Part shown: positions 19,208 to 29,185 of the stretch, piece by piece
Position numbering within the stretch: the first letter of the stretch is position 1
Layout of the letters: every line of letters begins with the position of its first letter
DNA from: Rhodococcus jostii RHA1
GTDB taxonomy: Bacteria > Actinomycetota > Actinomycetes > Mycobacteriales > Mycobacteriaceae
Assembly (NCBI RefSeq): GCF_000014565.1
Contig: NC_008269.1
Coordinates: forward strand, 62,001-126,000
Direction of reading: 5' to 3'
DNA: 64,000 bases
The notes under the pieces: model-generated
What the model was told of the DNA's origin: nothing
Database searches by the model: none
Seen by the model: only the letters and a program-made list of their open reading frames with translations
Made by a program: the position numbers and the translations under genes

Positions 19208-19459
19208 ATGAACGACGACCTGTTCGGCCACGAACTCGAATGGCAGCGACACTCCCGATGCCGCAGGATGGGAACCGAATTGTTCTTCCCACAAGACGGA
19301 GAATCTCTGCACCAGCGGTCAAAGCGCGAACGCGAAGCCAAACAGCTCTGCGCGCGCTGCCCAGTCGCCGACGCATGCCGAACCTACGCATTCGAAAAGG
19401 CAGAGCCACACGGGATCTGGGGCGGACTCTCTGCCACCGAACGACAGTCGAGGTACTGA
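19208..19459 (+). CDS. WhiB-family iron-sulfur regulator
   Basis: The 83-residue protein has the four WhiB cysteines (Cys18, then Cys48-x2-Cys51-x5-Cys57 in LCARCPVADAC) and the turn GIWGGLSATERQ near the C-terminus. WhiB proteins bind a [4Fe-4S] cluster and control transcription with sigma factors in actinobacteria. It lies about 100 bases after the hydrolase. A link to control of this pathway is not shown by sequence. Accessory WhiB genes are common on actinobacterial plasmids and phages. Confidence 0.9.
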   Translation: MNDDLFGHELEWQRHSRCRRMGTELFFPQDGESLHQRSKREREAKQLCARCPVADACRTYAFEKAEPHGIWGGLSATERQSRY

Positions 19460-20312
19460 CCGCACAGTCGCACGTCGATGAAGCATCGCTTCCGTGTGCG
19501 ATAGCTCGCCGGCATCGGGATCAGCACGGTGGAGTTCGAGTGTCGAGCTCGCACCGGACGCGACCGGCACAACCGCACGCCATCGAGGCCCGATCTCGAC
19601 CCGCCCCTTGTCTTGGCCCGATCAGGCACGCCACCGACGGCGACACGCAGACGCTGACCTGGGTCCGCCCGCACCACCCCTTATCGACGTCACCTGCAGG
19701 AGACACGCATGCCCACGCTCTTCCTCCACGCCCTGATCGCAGTGCTCAGCCTCTTGCACCGAGGCCAGTGGGGGGTCACGCCCCGCCGGATAATCTGGGA
19801 AATCGCGTACGCCCGGGCCGCGATGCGCTGGGCGCAGATGTGTACCGAACCAGTGGACGTGTTCGAGCCGACCACTTCGAGGCAGAGTCAGTCACCGACA
19901 TCGGCGTAGCCGATTCCTTCCCTAGCCGATGGCCGAGCGACCCGATTGCGCGCAATTGAGCCCGTGACCCTGCCCCAGCTGACTTCGTCAACCGCGGGTG
20001 AGCGCTACCGGCCACTACGACTGAAGCGTCGGCGCACCCCGTCTCGGCACCAGTCAACTCCGCTCGCCCGATTCGCCCGCGTGAGATCCTGCGGGGACGA
20101 CTCATCAGCGACGACGGCCGTCTTTGGCACTGCACTCAGCGCGGAGGGCATTCCGGAAGCTGAGCGTCGGGCGACGATAGACACCTGGGGCGCATCGGCG
20201 CGGGTCTATTCGCCCACTCGGTGCCTGGTCACGGCCACCGGTTCGCCGACCGGCCGAGGTGTGGGTGCCAAGAGCACCGAACACAGCGGACACGGTCGGC
20301 GCAGGAGTCTTT
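19460..20312. other. Long interval with at most one small gene
   Basis: This is 850 bases between the WhiB gene and the end of the aldolase gene. Apart from the small open frame at 19709-19909, nothing with a family signature was seen on either strand. The other open frames here have no ribosome site and look like shadows. Confidence 0.4.
19709..19909 (+). CDS. Small hypothetical protein
   Basis: The 66-codon frame starts 7 bases after AGGAG (CAGGAGACACGC before the ATG). The N-terminus is hydrophobic (MPTLFLHALIAVLSLLH) and the middle is helix-like with WEIAYARAAMRWAQM. No family was recognised. The ribosome site is the main support. Confidence 0.35.
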   Translation: MPTLFLHALIAVLSLLHRGQWGVTPRRIIWEIAYARAAMRWAQMCTEPVDVFEPTTSRQSQSPTSA

Positions 20313-21341
20313 TCAGCTTGCCACGCTATCGGAGTTCGCGGCGAGGAGATCGAGTGCGATGTCGACGATGAGGTCCTCCTGTCCGCCGACGAGGCCACGC
20401 CGGCCCACCTCGAGGAGGATGGTGCGCACGTCGATGCCGTAGCGCTGGGAGGCGGCCTCGGCATGCCGGAGGAACGACGAGTACACCCCGGCGTAACCGA
20501 GGGTGAGGGTTTCCCGGTCGACGCGGACCGGCCGATCCTGTAGCGGCCGGACGAGGTCGTCGGCGGCATCTTGGAGGGCGAACAGATCGCTGTTGTGCTT
20601 CCAGCCCTGCAGGTCCGCGACCGCGATGAACGGTTCGATCGGGCAGTTGCCGGCGCCGGCGCCGTGCCCGGCCAGAGAGGCGTCGACCCGGGTGACACCC
20701 TCTTCGACGGCAACAACGGAATTGGCGACCGACAGCGACAGGTTCTCGTGGGCGTGGATACCGATCTCGGTGGCCTCGTCGAGCACGTCCCGGTAGGCGC
20801 GGACCCGTTCGCGGACACCGTCCATGGTCAGCCGGCCACCGGAGTCGGTGACGTAGACACAGTGCGCGCCGTAGGACTCCATGAGCTTGGCCTGTGCAGC
20901 GAGCTCGGCCGGGGAAGCCATGTGACTCATCATCAGGAACCCGGACACGTCCATGCCGAGCTCACGGGCTTTTCCGATGTGCTGAGCCGAAACGTCGGCT
21001 TCGGTGCAGTGGGTCGCGATCCGGATCGAGCGAACGCCCAGCACGTAGGCGTGCTCGAGTTCGGCGATGGTGCCGATACCGGGCAGCAGCAGTGTGGTCA
21101 GGCGGGCGTGGGTGAGGTTGTCGGCTGCGGCTTCGATCCATTCCCAGTCGGTGTTGCTGCCGGGACCGTAGTTCAGCGATCCGCCGGCGAGTCCGTCGCC
21201 GTGAGCGACCTCGATGCCGTCGACGCCGGCGGCGTCGAGCGCGGCCACGATCTTTCCGACGTCGTCGGGGGTGATGCGGTGGCGGACGGCGTGCATGCCG
21301 TCGCGGAGGGTGACGTCTTGGATGAACAGCCTGGTGGTCAT
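20313..21341 (-). CDS. 4-hydroxy-2-oxovalerate aldolase
   Basis: DmpG/BphI/MhpE-type class II aldolase of 342 residues, with the HMG-CoA-lyase-like motif [11 protein letters not shown] at the N-terminus and the metal-site HAHENLSL. It splits 4-hydroxy-2-oxo acids to pyruvate and an aldehyde. The ATG at 21341 overlaps the stop of the acetaldehyde dehydrogenase gene (ATGA, 21338-21341). This fits translational coupling and the known substrate-channelling complex of the two enzymes. Confidence 0.95.
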   Translation of the reverse strand: MTTRLFIQDVTLRDGMHAVRHRITPDDVGKIVAALDAAGVDGIEVAHGDGLAGGSLNYGPGSNTDWEWIEAAADNLTHARLTTLLLPGIGTIAELEHAYVLGVRSIRIATHCTEADVSAQHIGKARELGMDVSGFLMMSHMASPAELAAQAKLMESYGAHCVYVTDSGGRLTMDGVRERVRAYRDVLDEATEIGIHAHENLSLSVANSVVAVEEGVTRVDASLAGHGAGAGNCPIEPFIAVADLQGWKHNSDLFALQDAADDLVRPLQDRPVRVDRETLTLGYAGVYSSFLRHAEAASQRYGIDVRTILLEVGRRGLVGGQEDLIVDIALDLLAANSDSVAS

Positions 21342-22330
21342 CGGGTGGCTCCCTGTGCTGCCGTCGGGGCGGCGATCGTGTCGGCGACGGACTCGGCGTA
21401 GCGCACTGCGGCCGAGGTCATGATGTCGAGGTTTCCGGCGTAGGCCGGCAGATAGTGCGCGGCGCCTTCGACTTCGAGGAACACCGACACCTGATGCGTC
21501 GGTGTAGCCGCGTCCCCGGACGCGAGCAGGGTGCGCACAGGTTGGCCGTCCGGGACCGGCGTGATCTGGACTTGTTGCTTGAGTCGGTAGCCGGGCACGT
21601 AGGTCGCGACGTGGTCGACCATCGTCTGGATCGAATCGCGGATGGCGTCGTGGGTGGCCGGGTCGGGGGCGGAGATCAGGCACAGGACCGTATCGCGCAT
21701 GATCAGCGGCGGGTCGGCCGGGTTGAGGATGATGATGGCCTTGCCGCGGCGGGCACCTCCGACGGTTTCGATTGCGTGGGAGGTGGTTTCGGTGAACTCG
21801 TCGATGTTCGCGCGCGTGCCTGGTCCGGCGGACTTCGAGGCGATGGAGGCGACGATTTCGGCGTAGGCGACCGGTGTCACGCGGGAGACGGCGGCGACGA
21901 TCGGGATGGTGGCCTGACCGCCGCAGGTGACCATGTTGACGTTGGCGGCGTCGCGGTGTTCGTCGAGGTTGACCGCCGGCACCACGAAGGGGCCGAGGGC
22001 GGCCGGGGTGAGGTCGATCAGCCGTTTGCCGAGCGGTTCGAGCAGGGCGGCGTTGGCCTCGTGTGCCTTGGCGGAGGTGGCGTCGAAGATGACGTCGATC
22101 TCGTCGAAGTTCGGCAGCTGAAGGAGGCCTTGGACGCCATCTGAGGTGGTGGGGACGCCGAGTCGGCGGGCACGGGCGAGCCCGTCGGAGTCGGGGTCGA
22201 TACCGACCATCGCGCCCATCTGCAGGACCTCGGAGTGGCGGATCACCTTGATCATCAGGTCGGTGCCGATGTTGCCGGATCCGATCACCGCGACGGTGAC
22301 CTTACGGGTGTTCTCACTCATGGTGCTCAC
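21338..22330 (-). CDS. Acetaldehyde dehydrogenase (acylating)
   Basis: DmpF/BphJ/MhpF-type enzyme of 330 residues. The N-terminus [14 protein letters not shown] is the NAD-binding loop and VTCGGQAT holds the catalytic Cys. It converts the aldehyde released by the aldolase to an acyl-CoA. The GTG at 22330 overlaps the hydratase stop (GTGA); an ATG three codons later (22321) is the alternative. Gene order hydratase-dehydrogenase-aldolase is the standard lower meta-cleavage operon. Confidence 0.95.
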   Translation of the reverse strand: MSTMSENTRKVTVAVIGSGNIGTDLMIKVIRHSEVLQMGAMVGIDPDSDGLARARRLGVPTTSDGVQGLLQLPNFDEIDVIFDATSAKAHEANAALLEPLGKRLIDLTPAALGPFVVPAVNLDEHRDAANVNMVTCGGQATIPIVAAVSRVTPVAYAEIVASIASKSAGPGTRANIDEFTETTSHAIETVGGARRGKAIIILNPADPPLIMRDTVLCLISAPDPATHDAIRDSIQTMVDHVATYVPGYRLKQQVQITPVPDGQPVRTLLASGDAATPTHQVSVFLEVEGAAHYLPAYAGNLDIMTSAAVRYAESVADTIAAPTAAQGATR

Positions 22331-23148
22331 TCCTGGGTGAAGGTTGCGGTGACCGATCCGAGACCGGTGATGTCGGCGCGGACGGTGCCGACGGTGCCGA
22401 TCGGGGCCATCGGTCCGAGAGCCCCGGACAGAATTACCTGGCCGGCCAGCAGTGGTTGGCCGAACTCGCGTGCCGTGCGCGCGAGCCAGCCCAGGGCTCG
22501 CAGCGGGTCACCGAGGCAGGCGGCGCCGGTTCCGGTCGACACTTCGGTGTCGTCGATGAACATCTGCATCTGCGTGTCGACCGGGTCGAAGGAGTCGAGG
22601 GTGCGCCGGTCGCTGCCGAGGACGAACAGTCCGCTCGACCCGTTGTCGGCGACGGTGTCTCCGAAGGTGATGTCCCAACCGGCGATTCGGCTGTCGACGA
22701 TCTCGAGGGCGGCCACCGCGTAGTCCACGGCGGCGCGGATCTGGGAGTCGTCGAGCGGTCCGTCCACCAGATCGCGGCCGAGGACGAATGCGATCTCCGC
22801 CTCCACCTTCGGCTGCAGCAGACGCGACAGCGGGATCGGGGTTGTCTCCGTGCAGTGCATGTCGTCGAACAGCACACCGAAGTCCGGTTGGTCGACGCCG
22901 AGCTGCTGCTGGACCGCCGGAGAGGTCAGGCCGATCTTGCGGCCGACGACGCTCGCTCCGGCGGCGATTCGGTCGGCGACGATCCGCTCCTGGACGGCGT
23001 ACGCGGCCGCGACATCGTCGGCACCGATCAGATCGCGGACCGGAGCGCAGGGCGTCCGGGTGTGCGCGGCGGTGCTCAACCGCTCAGCGGCGGCCACACG
23101 ATTAGCTGCGATGACGGGCGGCGCGCTAGTGCTATTCGATGTACTCAT
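22327..23148 (-). CDS. 2-keto-4-pentenoate hydratase
   Basis: MhpD/XylJ-family hydratase of 273 residues that adds water to 2-hydroxypenta-2,4-dienoate. Family marks are [32 protein letters not shown] (metal-binding acids) and [12 protein letters not shown] 23148 begins a plausible N-terminus; the frame is open to 23217 without support. It heads the operon divergent from the IclR gene, with a palindrome in between. Confidence 0.93.
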   Translation of the reverse strand: MSTSNSTSAPPVIAANRVAAAERLSTAAHTRTPCAPVRDLIGADDVAAAYAVQERIVADRIAAGASVVGRKIGLTSPAVQQQLGVDQPDFGVLFDDMHCTETTPIPLSRLLQPKVEAEIAFVLGRDLVDGPLDDSQIRAAVDYAVAALEIVDSRIAGWDITFGDTVADNGSSGLFVLGSDRRTLDSFDPVDTQMQMFIDDTEVSTGTGAACLGDPLRALGWLARTAREFGQPLLAGQVILSGALGPMAPIGTVGTVRADITGLGSVTATFTQE

Positions 23149-23222
23149 CTGACTTCCCGACTGGTTGGAGAGGAAACGAATGAGATCCACTGTCGTCGCG
23201 GGTCGATCCATCACCAAGCACA

Positions 23223-23243
23223 GCGTTCCACTGAGCCGAACGC
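23223..23243. promoter_or_regulatory. Candidate IclR operator
   Basis: A perfect inverted repeat GCGTTC-N9-GAACGC lies between the divergent hydratase and IclR genes, 53 bases before the IclR start. Size and position suit an IclR-family operator that controls both directions. Binding is inferred. Confidence 0.45.
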
Positions 23244-23295
23244 GACGCAGTATTGTGGACCCTGCCGCTAGAAGAGAGCGGAGGAGGCATCTGCA

Positions 23296-24063
23296 GTGTC
23301 AGATAGAGAGTTCGACCAAACAACAGTCCTGGGCAAGGTGATGGCGGTGCTACACGCCTTCACCATCGACGACGCCACCCTCCCTCTGGCCGAGTTGGCG
23401 CGACGCACGTCCATTCCCAAAGGAACCCTGCACCGGATCCTGTCCGACATGGCGGCTGTGCGGCTGTTGGACCGGAGCGGCACCAACTACCGGCTCGGCG
23501 GCGACCTCTTCGAACTCGGCATGCGGGCATCGGTCGAGCGGAGCCTGCTCGAGGTGGCGATCCCGTTCATGGAGGACCTCTATATGCGCACTCACGAGAC
23601 GGTGCACCTGGGGGTCCTCGACGGCACCGAGGTGGTGTACCTGTCGAAAATCGGGGGACACCGGCAAGCGACCGCACCGTCAAGAATCGGCGGCCGTATG
23701 CCGGTGCACTGCACCGCCATAGGAAAAGTGCTGTTGGCTCACGGCGACAACACATTGCGGGAGAAAGTGCTGTCCGGTTCACTCCCCCGCCACACCCCGC
23801 GCACCGTCGTCCTACCCGGCCCACTGCGCACTCAGCTCGACCGGATCGCCACCGAAGGCGTCGGTTACGAGTACGAGGAATCGGCCACCGGTATCGTGTG
23901 CGTGGCCGCACCAGTCCGCGAAGGCGACGACGTCGTCGCCGCGATCAGCGTCACCGGCCCCTCGCACCGCTTCCGGCCCGACACCCACGCCGCATCCGTT
24001 CGCGCAGCGGCAGAGGGGACAGGGGTCACCCTCGCTCGACGAAATCGCCTCCTAGTCAAATGA
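23296..24063 (+). CDS. IclR-family transcriptional regulator
   Basis: The 255-residue product has an N-terminal winged helix (LAELARRTSIPKGTLHRILSD) and a C-terminal IclR effector domain (GGRMPVHCTAIGKVLLA, then the EESATGIVCVAAPV segment). A GAGGAGG site at 23279-23287 supports the GTG at 23296. It is divergent from the hydratase/dehydrogenase/aldolase operon and probably controls it in response to a pathway intermediate. Confidence 0.93.
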   Translation: MSDREFDQTTVLGKVMAVLHAFTIDDATLPLAELARRTSIPKGTLHRILSDMAAVRLLDRSGTNYRLGGDLFELGMRASVERSLLEVAIPFMEDLYMRTHETVHLGVLDGTEVVYLSKIGGHRQATAPSRIGGRMPVHCTAIGKVLLAHGDNTLREKVLSGSLPRHTPRTVVLPGPLRTQLDRIATEGVGYEYEESATGIVCVAAPVREGDDVVAAISVTGPSHRFRPDTHAASVRAAAEGTGVTLARRNRLLVK

Positions 24064-24239
24064 ATGACGAGCCCGCCACCGAGACCCTTCGTTCGCCACA
24101 CACCGACGATGTCGGTCAGTAGGGAGCCGAAGTCGGGCCATCGCGATGTCGGGTAATACTGTGACGTACGCGAAAATCAGAGAATATGCCGTTCCCCTGT
24201 TCGAAGAGCAACTTATCGGCGGAACCGTACTCTCGTCCC

Positions 24240-24710
24240 ATGCCCGTACGCCCCGAACTCCTCAGCGCCAACCACGACCAGATGCTGCCAAACTTGGCGA
24301 CCGGTGGCGTCTCGACGGATCCGCACACCATCACGGCGCCGGCCCGCACCGGAACGGACATCGAGCTGCGGATCCACACCTCCATCGCACCGTTCGAGGT
24401 CGCAGCCGAGGAGTGGTTCCCCGCGGCAGCCGGGTTCGCCGTCACGGTCATCGTGCACCCCGTCGACCCGGCGACGGGCCAGCCACGCTATCTGCCGCCC
24501 GCGGAGCCCGCCGAGTGGGCGCGCGCGATCTTCTCGACGGTCGACGACGCGCACGGATACTTCCTCGGCGCCGTCGACCCGGACACCGGCGTCCATCGAC
24601 GCGGGCAGCTCGTATATCGCCTCTACCTCGACACCGACCGCCGGGCGATACCCGTGCCTCGACAGGCGGTCACCTGCCCGCACTTCCTACTCTCTGCCCA
24701 CACTGGGTAG
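24240..24710 (+). CDS. Hypothetical protein
   Basis: Predicted 156-residue protein of no recognised family. It has alternating strands and a Pro-rich middle (HPVDPATGQPRYLPPAEP), an ARAIFSTVDDAHGYF segment and no membrane helix. The ATG at 24240 is followed by MPVRPELLSAN. The frame is open to 24186 and the start is uncertain. It converges on the LuxR-type gene. Confidence 0.4.
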   Translation: MPVRPELLSANHDQMLPNLATGGVSTDPHTITAPARTGTDIELRIHTSIAPFEVAAEEWFPAAAGFAVTVIVHPVDPATGQPRYLPPAEPAEWARAIFSTVDDAHGYFLGAVDPDTGVHRRGQLVYRLYLDTDRRAIPVPRQAVTCPHFLLSAHTG

Positions 24711-24739
24711 TTCGCTGCCGGATGACAACAACAGTTGCT

Positions 24740-25678
24740 TCATGGCAGTAGCTTGAACTTGCGTGCAGTGACAACTGCTTCCTGACGCGAACACGCGCTG
24801 AGCTTGTTCATCGCAGCGCGCAGATAGCTCTTCACGGTTTGGGGTCCCACGGAAAGCCTTTGGGCGATTTCGCTGTTAGTACAGCCCAACGCGACGTGCG
24901 CTAGCACGTCGATCTCACGTGGCGTCAACTGCATCTCGCGGCCCGGGCGAGTGGCATTGCTCGGCTGGCGCAGTGCAGCGATCCGATCGGACAACTCGTG
25001 CAGTCGTGACCGCACGGCCGTGTCGGCGACGTGTTGTGCCACCGCTCGCAGGTCGGCGTGGATGTCTCGAAGTTCCTCGGTGGTTGCGCCGTCCGCGCCG
25101 GCCGATTCGATCGTGGCGAGCATCTGAAGTCTCCGATCGACCTCGTCGCGGATGGAGATCTCGGTGCTGAGCCGACGGGACGCTGCGACGACGAGGTTGG
25201 CGGTTCGGTCGCCGATCGGCGCGCATTCACGGCTCGCAGCGTAGAGAACAGCCCGCGCCTTGCCGCCGACCACCACCGGAACCGCGAGGACTGAACGCAG
25301 GCCTTCGGTGAGAACAGGCCGGTCGTAGTGGTGGGTGATGGTGGATGAGCGGCGGTAGTCGTGCACTGATATCGGGGCGCGTTGTGCGACTGCGCGTCCT
25401 CCGAGACCCGAATGCGGCGGGATCGACAAACCCTTCAACCCGGTGGTACGGGTTCCCATGAATTCGCTCAACTGCAGTATGTCGTCTTGGACCTCGCCGG
25501 CGAAGACGACAGGCGCAGCCCCGCGTGCGGCGATGGTGCGTAATTCGCCGCGCAGGGCATCCTCGTCTCGGGGACGCAGAACTGCGAATGCAGTAGCCGC
25601 CACAGTGGTTTCACCCTTTCGTTGGATGACCGGAGGTCGCACCCGTGTCGCGTGCCGAGCGACCGCCATGGACTCCAT
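24740..25678 (-). CDS. GAF-LuxR-type transcriptional regulator
   Basis: Regulator of up to 312 residues. A GAF-like sensor domain (GLGGRAVAQRAPISVHDY, LRSVLAVPVVVGGKARAVLYAA) is followed by a C-terminal LuxR helix-turn-helix (LTPREIDVLAHVALGCTNSEIA, VGPQTVKSYLRAAMNKL). The layout resembles regulators of catabolic clusters in Rhodococcus. GTG 25603, preceded by AAGGGTG, is a likelier start than 25678. It is oriented away from the IclR gene and ends near the hypothetical gene. Confidence 0.85.
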   Translation of the reverse strand: MESMAVARHATRVRPPVIQRKGETTVAATAFAVLRPRDEDALRGELRTIAARGAAPVVFAGEVQDDILQLSEFMGTRTTGLKGLSIPPHSGLGGRAVAQRAPISVHDYRRSSTITHHYDRPVLTEGLRSVLAVPVVVGGKARAVLYAASRECAPIGDRTANLVVAASRRLSTEISIRDEVDRRLQMLATIESAGADGATTEELRDIHADLRAVAQHVADTAVRSRLHELSDRIAALRQPSNATRPGREMQLTPREIDVLAHVALGCTNSEIAQRLSVGPQTVKSYLRAAMNKLSACSRQEAVVTARKFKLLP

Positions 25679-25767
25679 CAGTGTGAGATCAGAGTCAGGA
25701 TCGCCTGGCTCACTCAGGTTCGCTCACTCGCCCACCGATCGAGAGTGCGCGTATCCGATCGGCGCTG

Positions 25768-26103
25768 TCACTTCGTCGGCGTAGGGCGGGTCCTCTGGCT
25801 CGTGGGGTGAAGATGTGCGAGGGCGAGTGTTCGGATCTGTTCGCCCGTTCCTATACCGAGATGCCGACGCCATGAACCCAGCGCGAGAAGGTAACAGAGG
25901 CGGCTCCAGTACTGGTCGGGGTTGAGGCCGAAGCGGATCCAGATTTCCTCTGGCGGAGGTCCCCCGTAGGGGAGCCAGGTGACCGCGAGGTTGACGAGCA
26001 TATGGTCGTCGTCCCGAGAGATCGACACCCCTGGCGGCTGGGGTCGAGGGTTCAGCTGCCGCCCTCCATGGTCGGTATGGCTGCTCGTGTCTGATCGGTG
26101 CAT
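25768..26103 (-). CDS. DUF3263-like small protein, copy 1
   Basis: Protein of up to 111 residues. The core WLPYGGPPPEEIWIRFGLNPDQYWSRL resembles the DUF3263 pattern (acidic helix, GxxEExIxxxFG, then Y/W-x-R-L helix), a possible HTH-like DNA-binding fold. A relative is at 31444-31758. It is the last gene of the module ABM-zinc ribbon, cupin, aldehyde dehydrogenase, this gene, all on the minus strand. Confidence 0.6.
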   Translation of the reverse strand: MHRSDTSSHTDHGGRQLNPRPQPPGVSISRDDDHMLVNLAVTWLPYGGPPPEEIWIRFGLNPDQYWSRLCYLLALGSWRRHLGIGTGEQIRTLALAHLHPTSQRTRPTPTK

Positions 26104-26170
26104 GTCGTTGTCGTGCAGGGCGCGCAGAGGCCGGGGCGGCGTGGTTCGCCCCGGCCTCTGTGGTGGACTG

Positions 26171-27676
26171 CTATCCCTTCTTGAGGATCACGGTCTTGGT
26201 TTCGGTGTACCCGTCGAGGGCGGATGAGCCGTGTTCGCGGCCCCAGCCGGACTGCTTGTAGCCGCCGAACGGCAGTGCCGGGTCGAGGATGTGGTAGCTG
26301 TTGATCCACACGGTGCCGGCCCGGAACTTCGCGGCCAGGTTGTGGGCCTTGGCCACATCCGAGGTCCACACCGCGGCGGCAAGGCCGTAATCGGTGTCGT
26401 TGGCGCTACGTACCACATCGTCGACATCGTCGAACGGTGCGACGGTGACGACGGGCCCGAAGATCTCTTCCTTGACCACCCGCATGTTGGGCTTGGTGTC
26501 GACGAGCACCGTGGGTTCGACGAAGTAGCCGGTGTCGCCCTTGCGGGTACCGCCGGCGACGGCGGTGGCACCCTCGGCGCGGCCGCTGACGAGATATCCG
26601 AGCACCCGGTCGAGTTGCTGCTGCGAGACCAACGGCCCGAGCTGGGTGTCCGCGGCCAGGCTGTCGCCGACCTTGATCTGCGTCGCGGCCTCGGCGATCC
26701 CAGCGACCACCCGGTCGTACACCGACGACTGCACGAACAGCCGCGACCCGGCTTCACACGCTTCGCCCTGGTTGAAGAAGATCGCATTGGCCGCCCCGGC
26801 GATCGCGGCGTCGATGTCCGCGTCGGCGAAGATCAAGTTCGGGGACTTGCCGCCGAGTTCGAGGGTGACCTTCTTCAGGTTCCCGCGGGCCGCGGCGATG
26901 ATCTGCCGGCCGACCTCGGTGGATCCGGTGAACGAGATCTTGTCGACCCCGGGGTGGGCGGCCAGTGCCGCACCGACCTGGTCGCCGTATCCGTGCACGA
27001 TGTTCACCACACCCTCGGGAACACCGGCCTCCCGCAGCACGTCACCGAGCAGGGCCGCGCTGAGCGGGGTCTGTTCGGCCGGTTTGAGGACGACGGTGTT
27101 CCCGGCGGCCAGGGCCGGCGCCAGCTTCCAGGCGGCCAGCAGCAACGGAAAGTTCCACGCGATGATCGCCCCGACCACACCGACCGGCTCGCGCACGGTG
27201 TAGGCGAAGTAGTCGCCCGGAGTCGCGACCGCCGACACCGGGATCGTGGTGCCCTCGAGCTTCGTGGGCCAGCCCGCGAAATAGCGGAACCAGTCGATGG
27301 CCAACGGGACGTCGACCAACTGGGCGTAGGTGACGGGCTTACCGCTATCGATGGCCTCGAGGATCGCGAACTCCTCGAGCTTGTCCTCGATGAGATCGGC
27401 GACCCGCCAGAGGATCTTGCTGCGCGCGGAAGCCGTCAACCGGCCCCACGGGCCGTCGAGAGCCTGACGTGCCGCGGCGACGGCCCGGTCGACATCCTCC
27501 GCTGATCCCCGGGTGACCTGTGTCAGCGCGGCGCCGGTGGACGGATTGACCGTGGCGAACGTTTCGCCCGTGGCCGAGGCCACGTTCGAGCCGTCGATCA
27601 GGTGCTCGATCGGTCGGCTGAGGAAGTCGGCCACCGTGGGAGACAGTCCCGCGGTGGGGTTGATGGTGGAGGTCAT
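26171..27676 (-). CDS. NAD-dependent aldehyde dehydrogenase
   Basis: ALDH-superfamily enzyme of 501 residues. It has the N-terminal substrate-binding region, AWNFPLLLAAWKLAPALAAG, TLELGGKSPN (general-base Glu), and FFNQGEACEAGSRLF with the catalytic Cys, where the family more often has GQ. It ends with ALPFGGYKQSGWGRE. It oxidises an aldehyde to an acid; the aldehyde is not evident from sequence. It lies 46 bases after the bicupin gene and is probably co-transcribed with it. The second copy of the module has no such gene. Confidence 0.93.
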   Translation of the reverse strand: MTSTINPTAGLSPTVADFLSRPIEHLIDGSNVASATGETFATVNPSTGAALTQVTRGSAEDVDRAVAAARQALDGPWGRLTASARSKILWRVADLIEDKLEEFAILEAIDSGKPVTYAQLVDVPLAIDWFRYFAGWPTKLEGTTIPVSAVATPGDYFAYTVREPVGVVGAIIAWNFPLLLAAWKLAPALAAGNTVVLKPAEQTPLSAALLGDVLREAGVPEGVVNIVHGYGDQVGAALAAHPGVDKISFTGSTEVGRQIIAAARGNLKKVTLELGGKSPNLIFADADIDAAIAGAANAIFFNQGEACEAGSRLFVQSSVYDRVVAGIAEAATQIKVGDSLAADTQLGPLVSQQQLDRVLGYLVSGRAEGATAVAGGTRKGDTGYFVEPTVLVDTKPNMRVVKEEIFGPVVTVAPFDDVDDVVRSANDTDYGLAAAVWTSDVAKAHNLAAKFRAGTVWINSYHILDPALPFGGYKQSGWGREHGSSALDGYTETKTVILKKG

Positions 27677-27722
27677 TTCCCTACTCTCTGCAAAAAGTGG
27701 TGTGTTCTGGTGTCCCGCTTTG

Positions 27723-28568
27723 TTACGCGGGCAGGTCCGCTTTGGTGATGACCCAGAACTTCTTCACGAACGGGCCCTTCGAGGTCCAGGTGACATGCAC
27801 GCCGGACGGCAGCGCGATCAGGTCACCGGCCTTGAAATCCCATTCCTCGTTCGTCTCGTCGTTGCGGACGTGGACCTCGCCCTCGAGCAGCAGGATCGTC
27901 TCGTCCCCGAGGGTTCCGGTGTACGGCGTCACCAGCGTCCCGTCCGGTTCGCTGCCGGCGATGCCCTTGCCCGAGCGCCACAGCCCCGACAGCACGGTGC
28001 CGCTGCTGCCCTCCGGGCGGAGGATGACCAGCTCACCCTTGGTCAGGTCACCTTCGAGGGGTTCGGTGAAGTCGTACGGGGTCCACGTGTCCGGGTTGTC
28101 GTTGATGTTCGCGATGATCAGGTCATCACTGGTGGCGCCCGTGGGGTTCGGGCCGTCGAAGATCACCCAGAACTTCTTGAAGTAGGGGCCCTTGACGTCC
28201 CAGATCTGTTCGAGGCCCTTGGGCTCGTAGATGATCGAGCCGGGACCGACCTCATACTGCTTGCCCGTCGCCTTGACGGTGATCGTCGCGGACCCCTCCA
28301 GGACGACCGCGCACTCGTCACCCAACGGAGACGACCACACGATCGAGCCGGAACCGTCGGAACTAGCTCCCGGCGCTCCCGCGTGATACCGCCAGAAACC
28401 GGCGAGCAGGTTGCCGCTCGTCCCGTCCGGGCGGAAGACGGCGATCTCGCCCTGCACGTCGGTCCTCCCGAGAGCGGGCTCCTCCCACTCGAAGGGCTCC
28501 CACTCGTGCTTGGCCGGGTCGGCCGAGCCGCCGTAGACACGGCCCGTGGTGGTTTCTTGTGTCGTCAT
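27723..28568 (-). CDS. Two-domain cupin protein, copy 1
   Basis: The 281-residue protein is built of two similar cupin domains of the Cupin_3/EutQ-like type. Each domain has (W)xPFxWxEP, GE(I/L)V(I/V)xRPxGxSG, LGDE-VLLEGE, a GSII/GDLI turn and (P/V)KKFWVI at the end. Canonical metal-binding histidines are not obvious, so an enzymic role is doubtful and ligand binding is possible. GGAGAACAGGA precedes ATG 28568. It shares an operon with the ABM-zinc ribbon gene upstream. A paralogue is at 31934-32767. Confidence 0.75.
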   Translation of the reverse strand: MTTQETTTGRVYGGSADPAKHEWEPFEWEEPALGRTDVQGEIAVFRPDGTSGNLLAGFWRYHAGAPGASSDGSGSIVWSSPLGDECAVVLEGSATITVKATGKQYEVGPGSIIYEPKGLEQIWDVKGPYFKKFWVIFDGPNPTGATSDDLIIANINDNPDTWTPYDFTEPLEGDLTKGELVILRPEGSSGTVLSGLWRSGKGIAGSEPDGTLVTPYTGTLGDETILLLEGEVHVRNDETNEEWDFKAGDLIALPSGVHVTWTSKGPFVKKFWVITKADLPA

Positions 28569-28669
28569 TCCTGTTCTCCTTCAGTAGCGCCCGGTGGGCT
28601 CGGTGGGGAAACATCGAAGAGGCGAGGTCGCCGCCGCCGGCGTTCGAAAGCGGGCGGCGCCTGCCGTGG

Positions 28670-29185
28670 TCAGGTGTTCGCCTGTGCGGCGGCCGGCTCC
28701 TTGCCGTTGGTAGAGACCGGCTCGAGGGCAAGGTCCTTGAAAACCCCGAAGCTCGACTCCTGCTCGGTCATGTACGGGAAGTGGAATCCGCAGTTCGGGC
28801 ACTGCTCACGCAGCACCGCCTGCTCCTGCCCGAGGTCGTAGACCTTGTCCTGAAGTTCGTTGCAGCACGGACAGATTCGCAACAACCGGGTTCCCACCAA
28901 CTCGAAGTTGGTGATGATGTCCTCCATGATGGCGCCGTTCGCCGCCCACGCCTTGGCGTGCTTGTGATAGGTGTCCATGTGCCAGTCGTAGAGTGCTTCC
29001 TTGCTCGCCCAGAAGCTGCATTCGTTGAACCACATGCGGTCGTCCGGGTGCTCCCACCAGGTCAGATGCAAAAAGCCCGGCAGCTTCATCAGGTGGTGCC
29101 GGGTGTCGGCGAAGACCACCTTGAACTTCTCGTACGCGCCCGGGCTGGAGAACCGCACGCGCTGCATGCTCAGGTAGATAGCCAT
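28670..29185 (-). CDS. ABM-like barrel protein with zinc ribbon, copy 1
   Basis: The 171-residue N-terminal part looks like a dimeric alpha/beta barrel of the antibiotic-biosynthesis-monooxygenase/EthD kind (MAIYLSMQRVRF, PGFLHLTWWEHP, FWASKEALYDWH). The C-terminal part has two Cys pairs, CPCC and CPNC, spaced as a zinc ribbon. The combination is unusual. It is the first gene of the minus-strand module and divergent from the MocR gene. The near-identical copy is at 32833-33348. Function is unknown. Confidence 0.7.
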   Translation of the reverse strand: MAIYLSMQRVRFSSPGAYEKFKVVFADTRHHLMKLPGFLHLTWWEHPDDRMWFNECSFWASKEALYDWHMDTYHKHAKAWAANGAIMEDIITNFELVGTRLLRICPCCNELQDKVYDLGQEQAVLREQCPNCGFHFPYMTEQESSFGVFKDLALEPVSTNGKEPAAAQANT

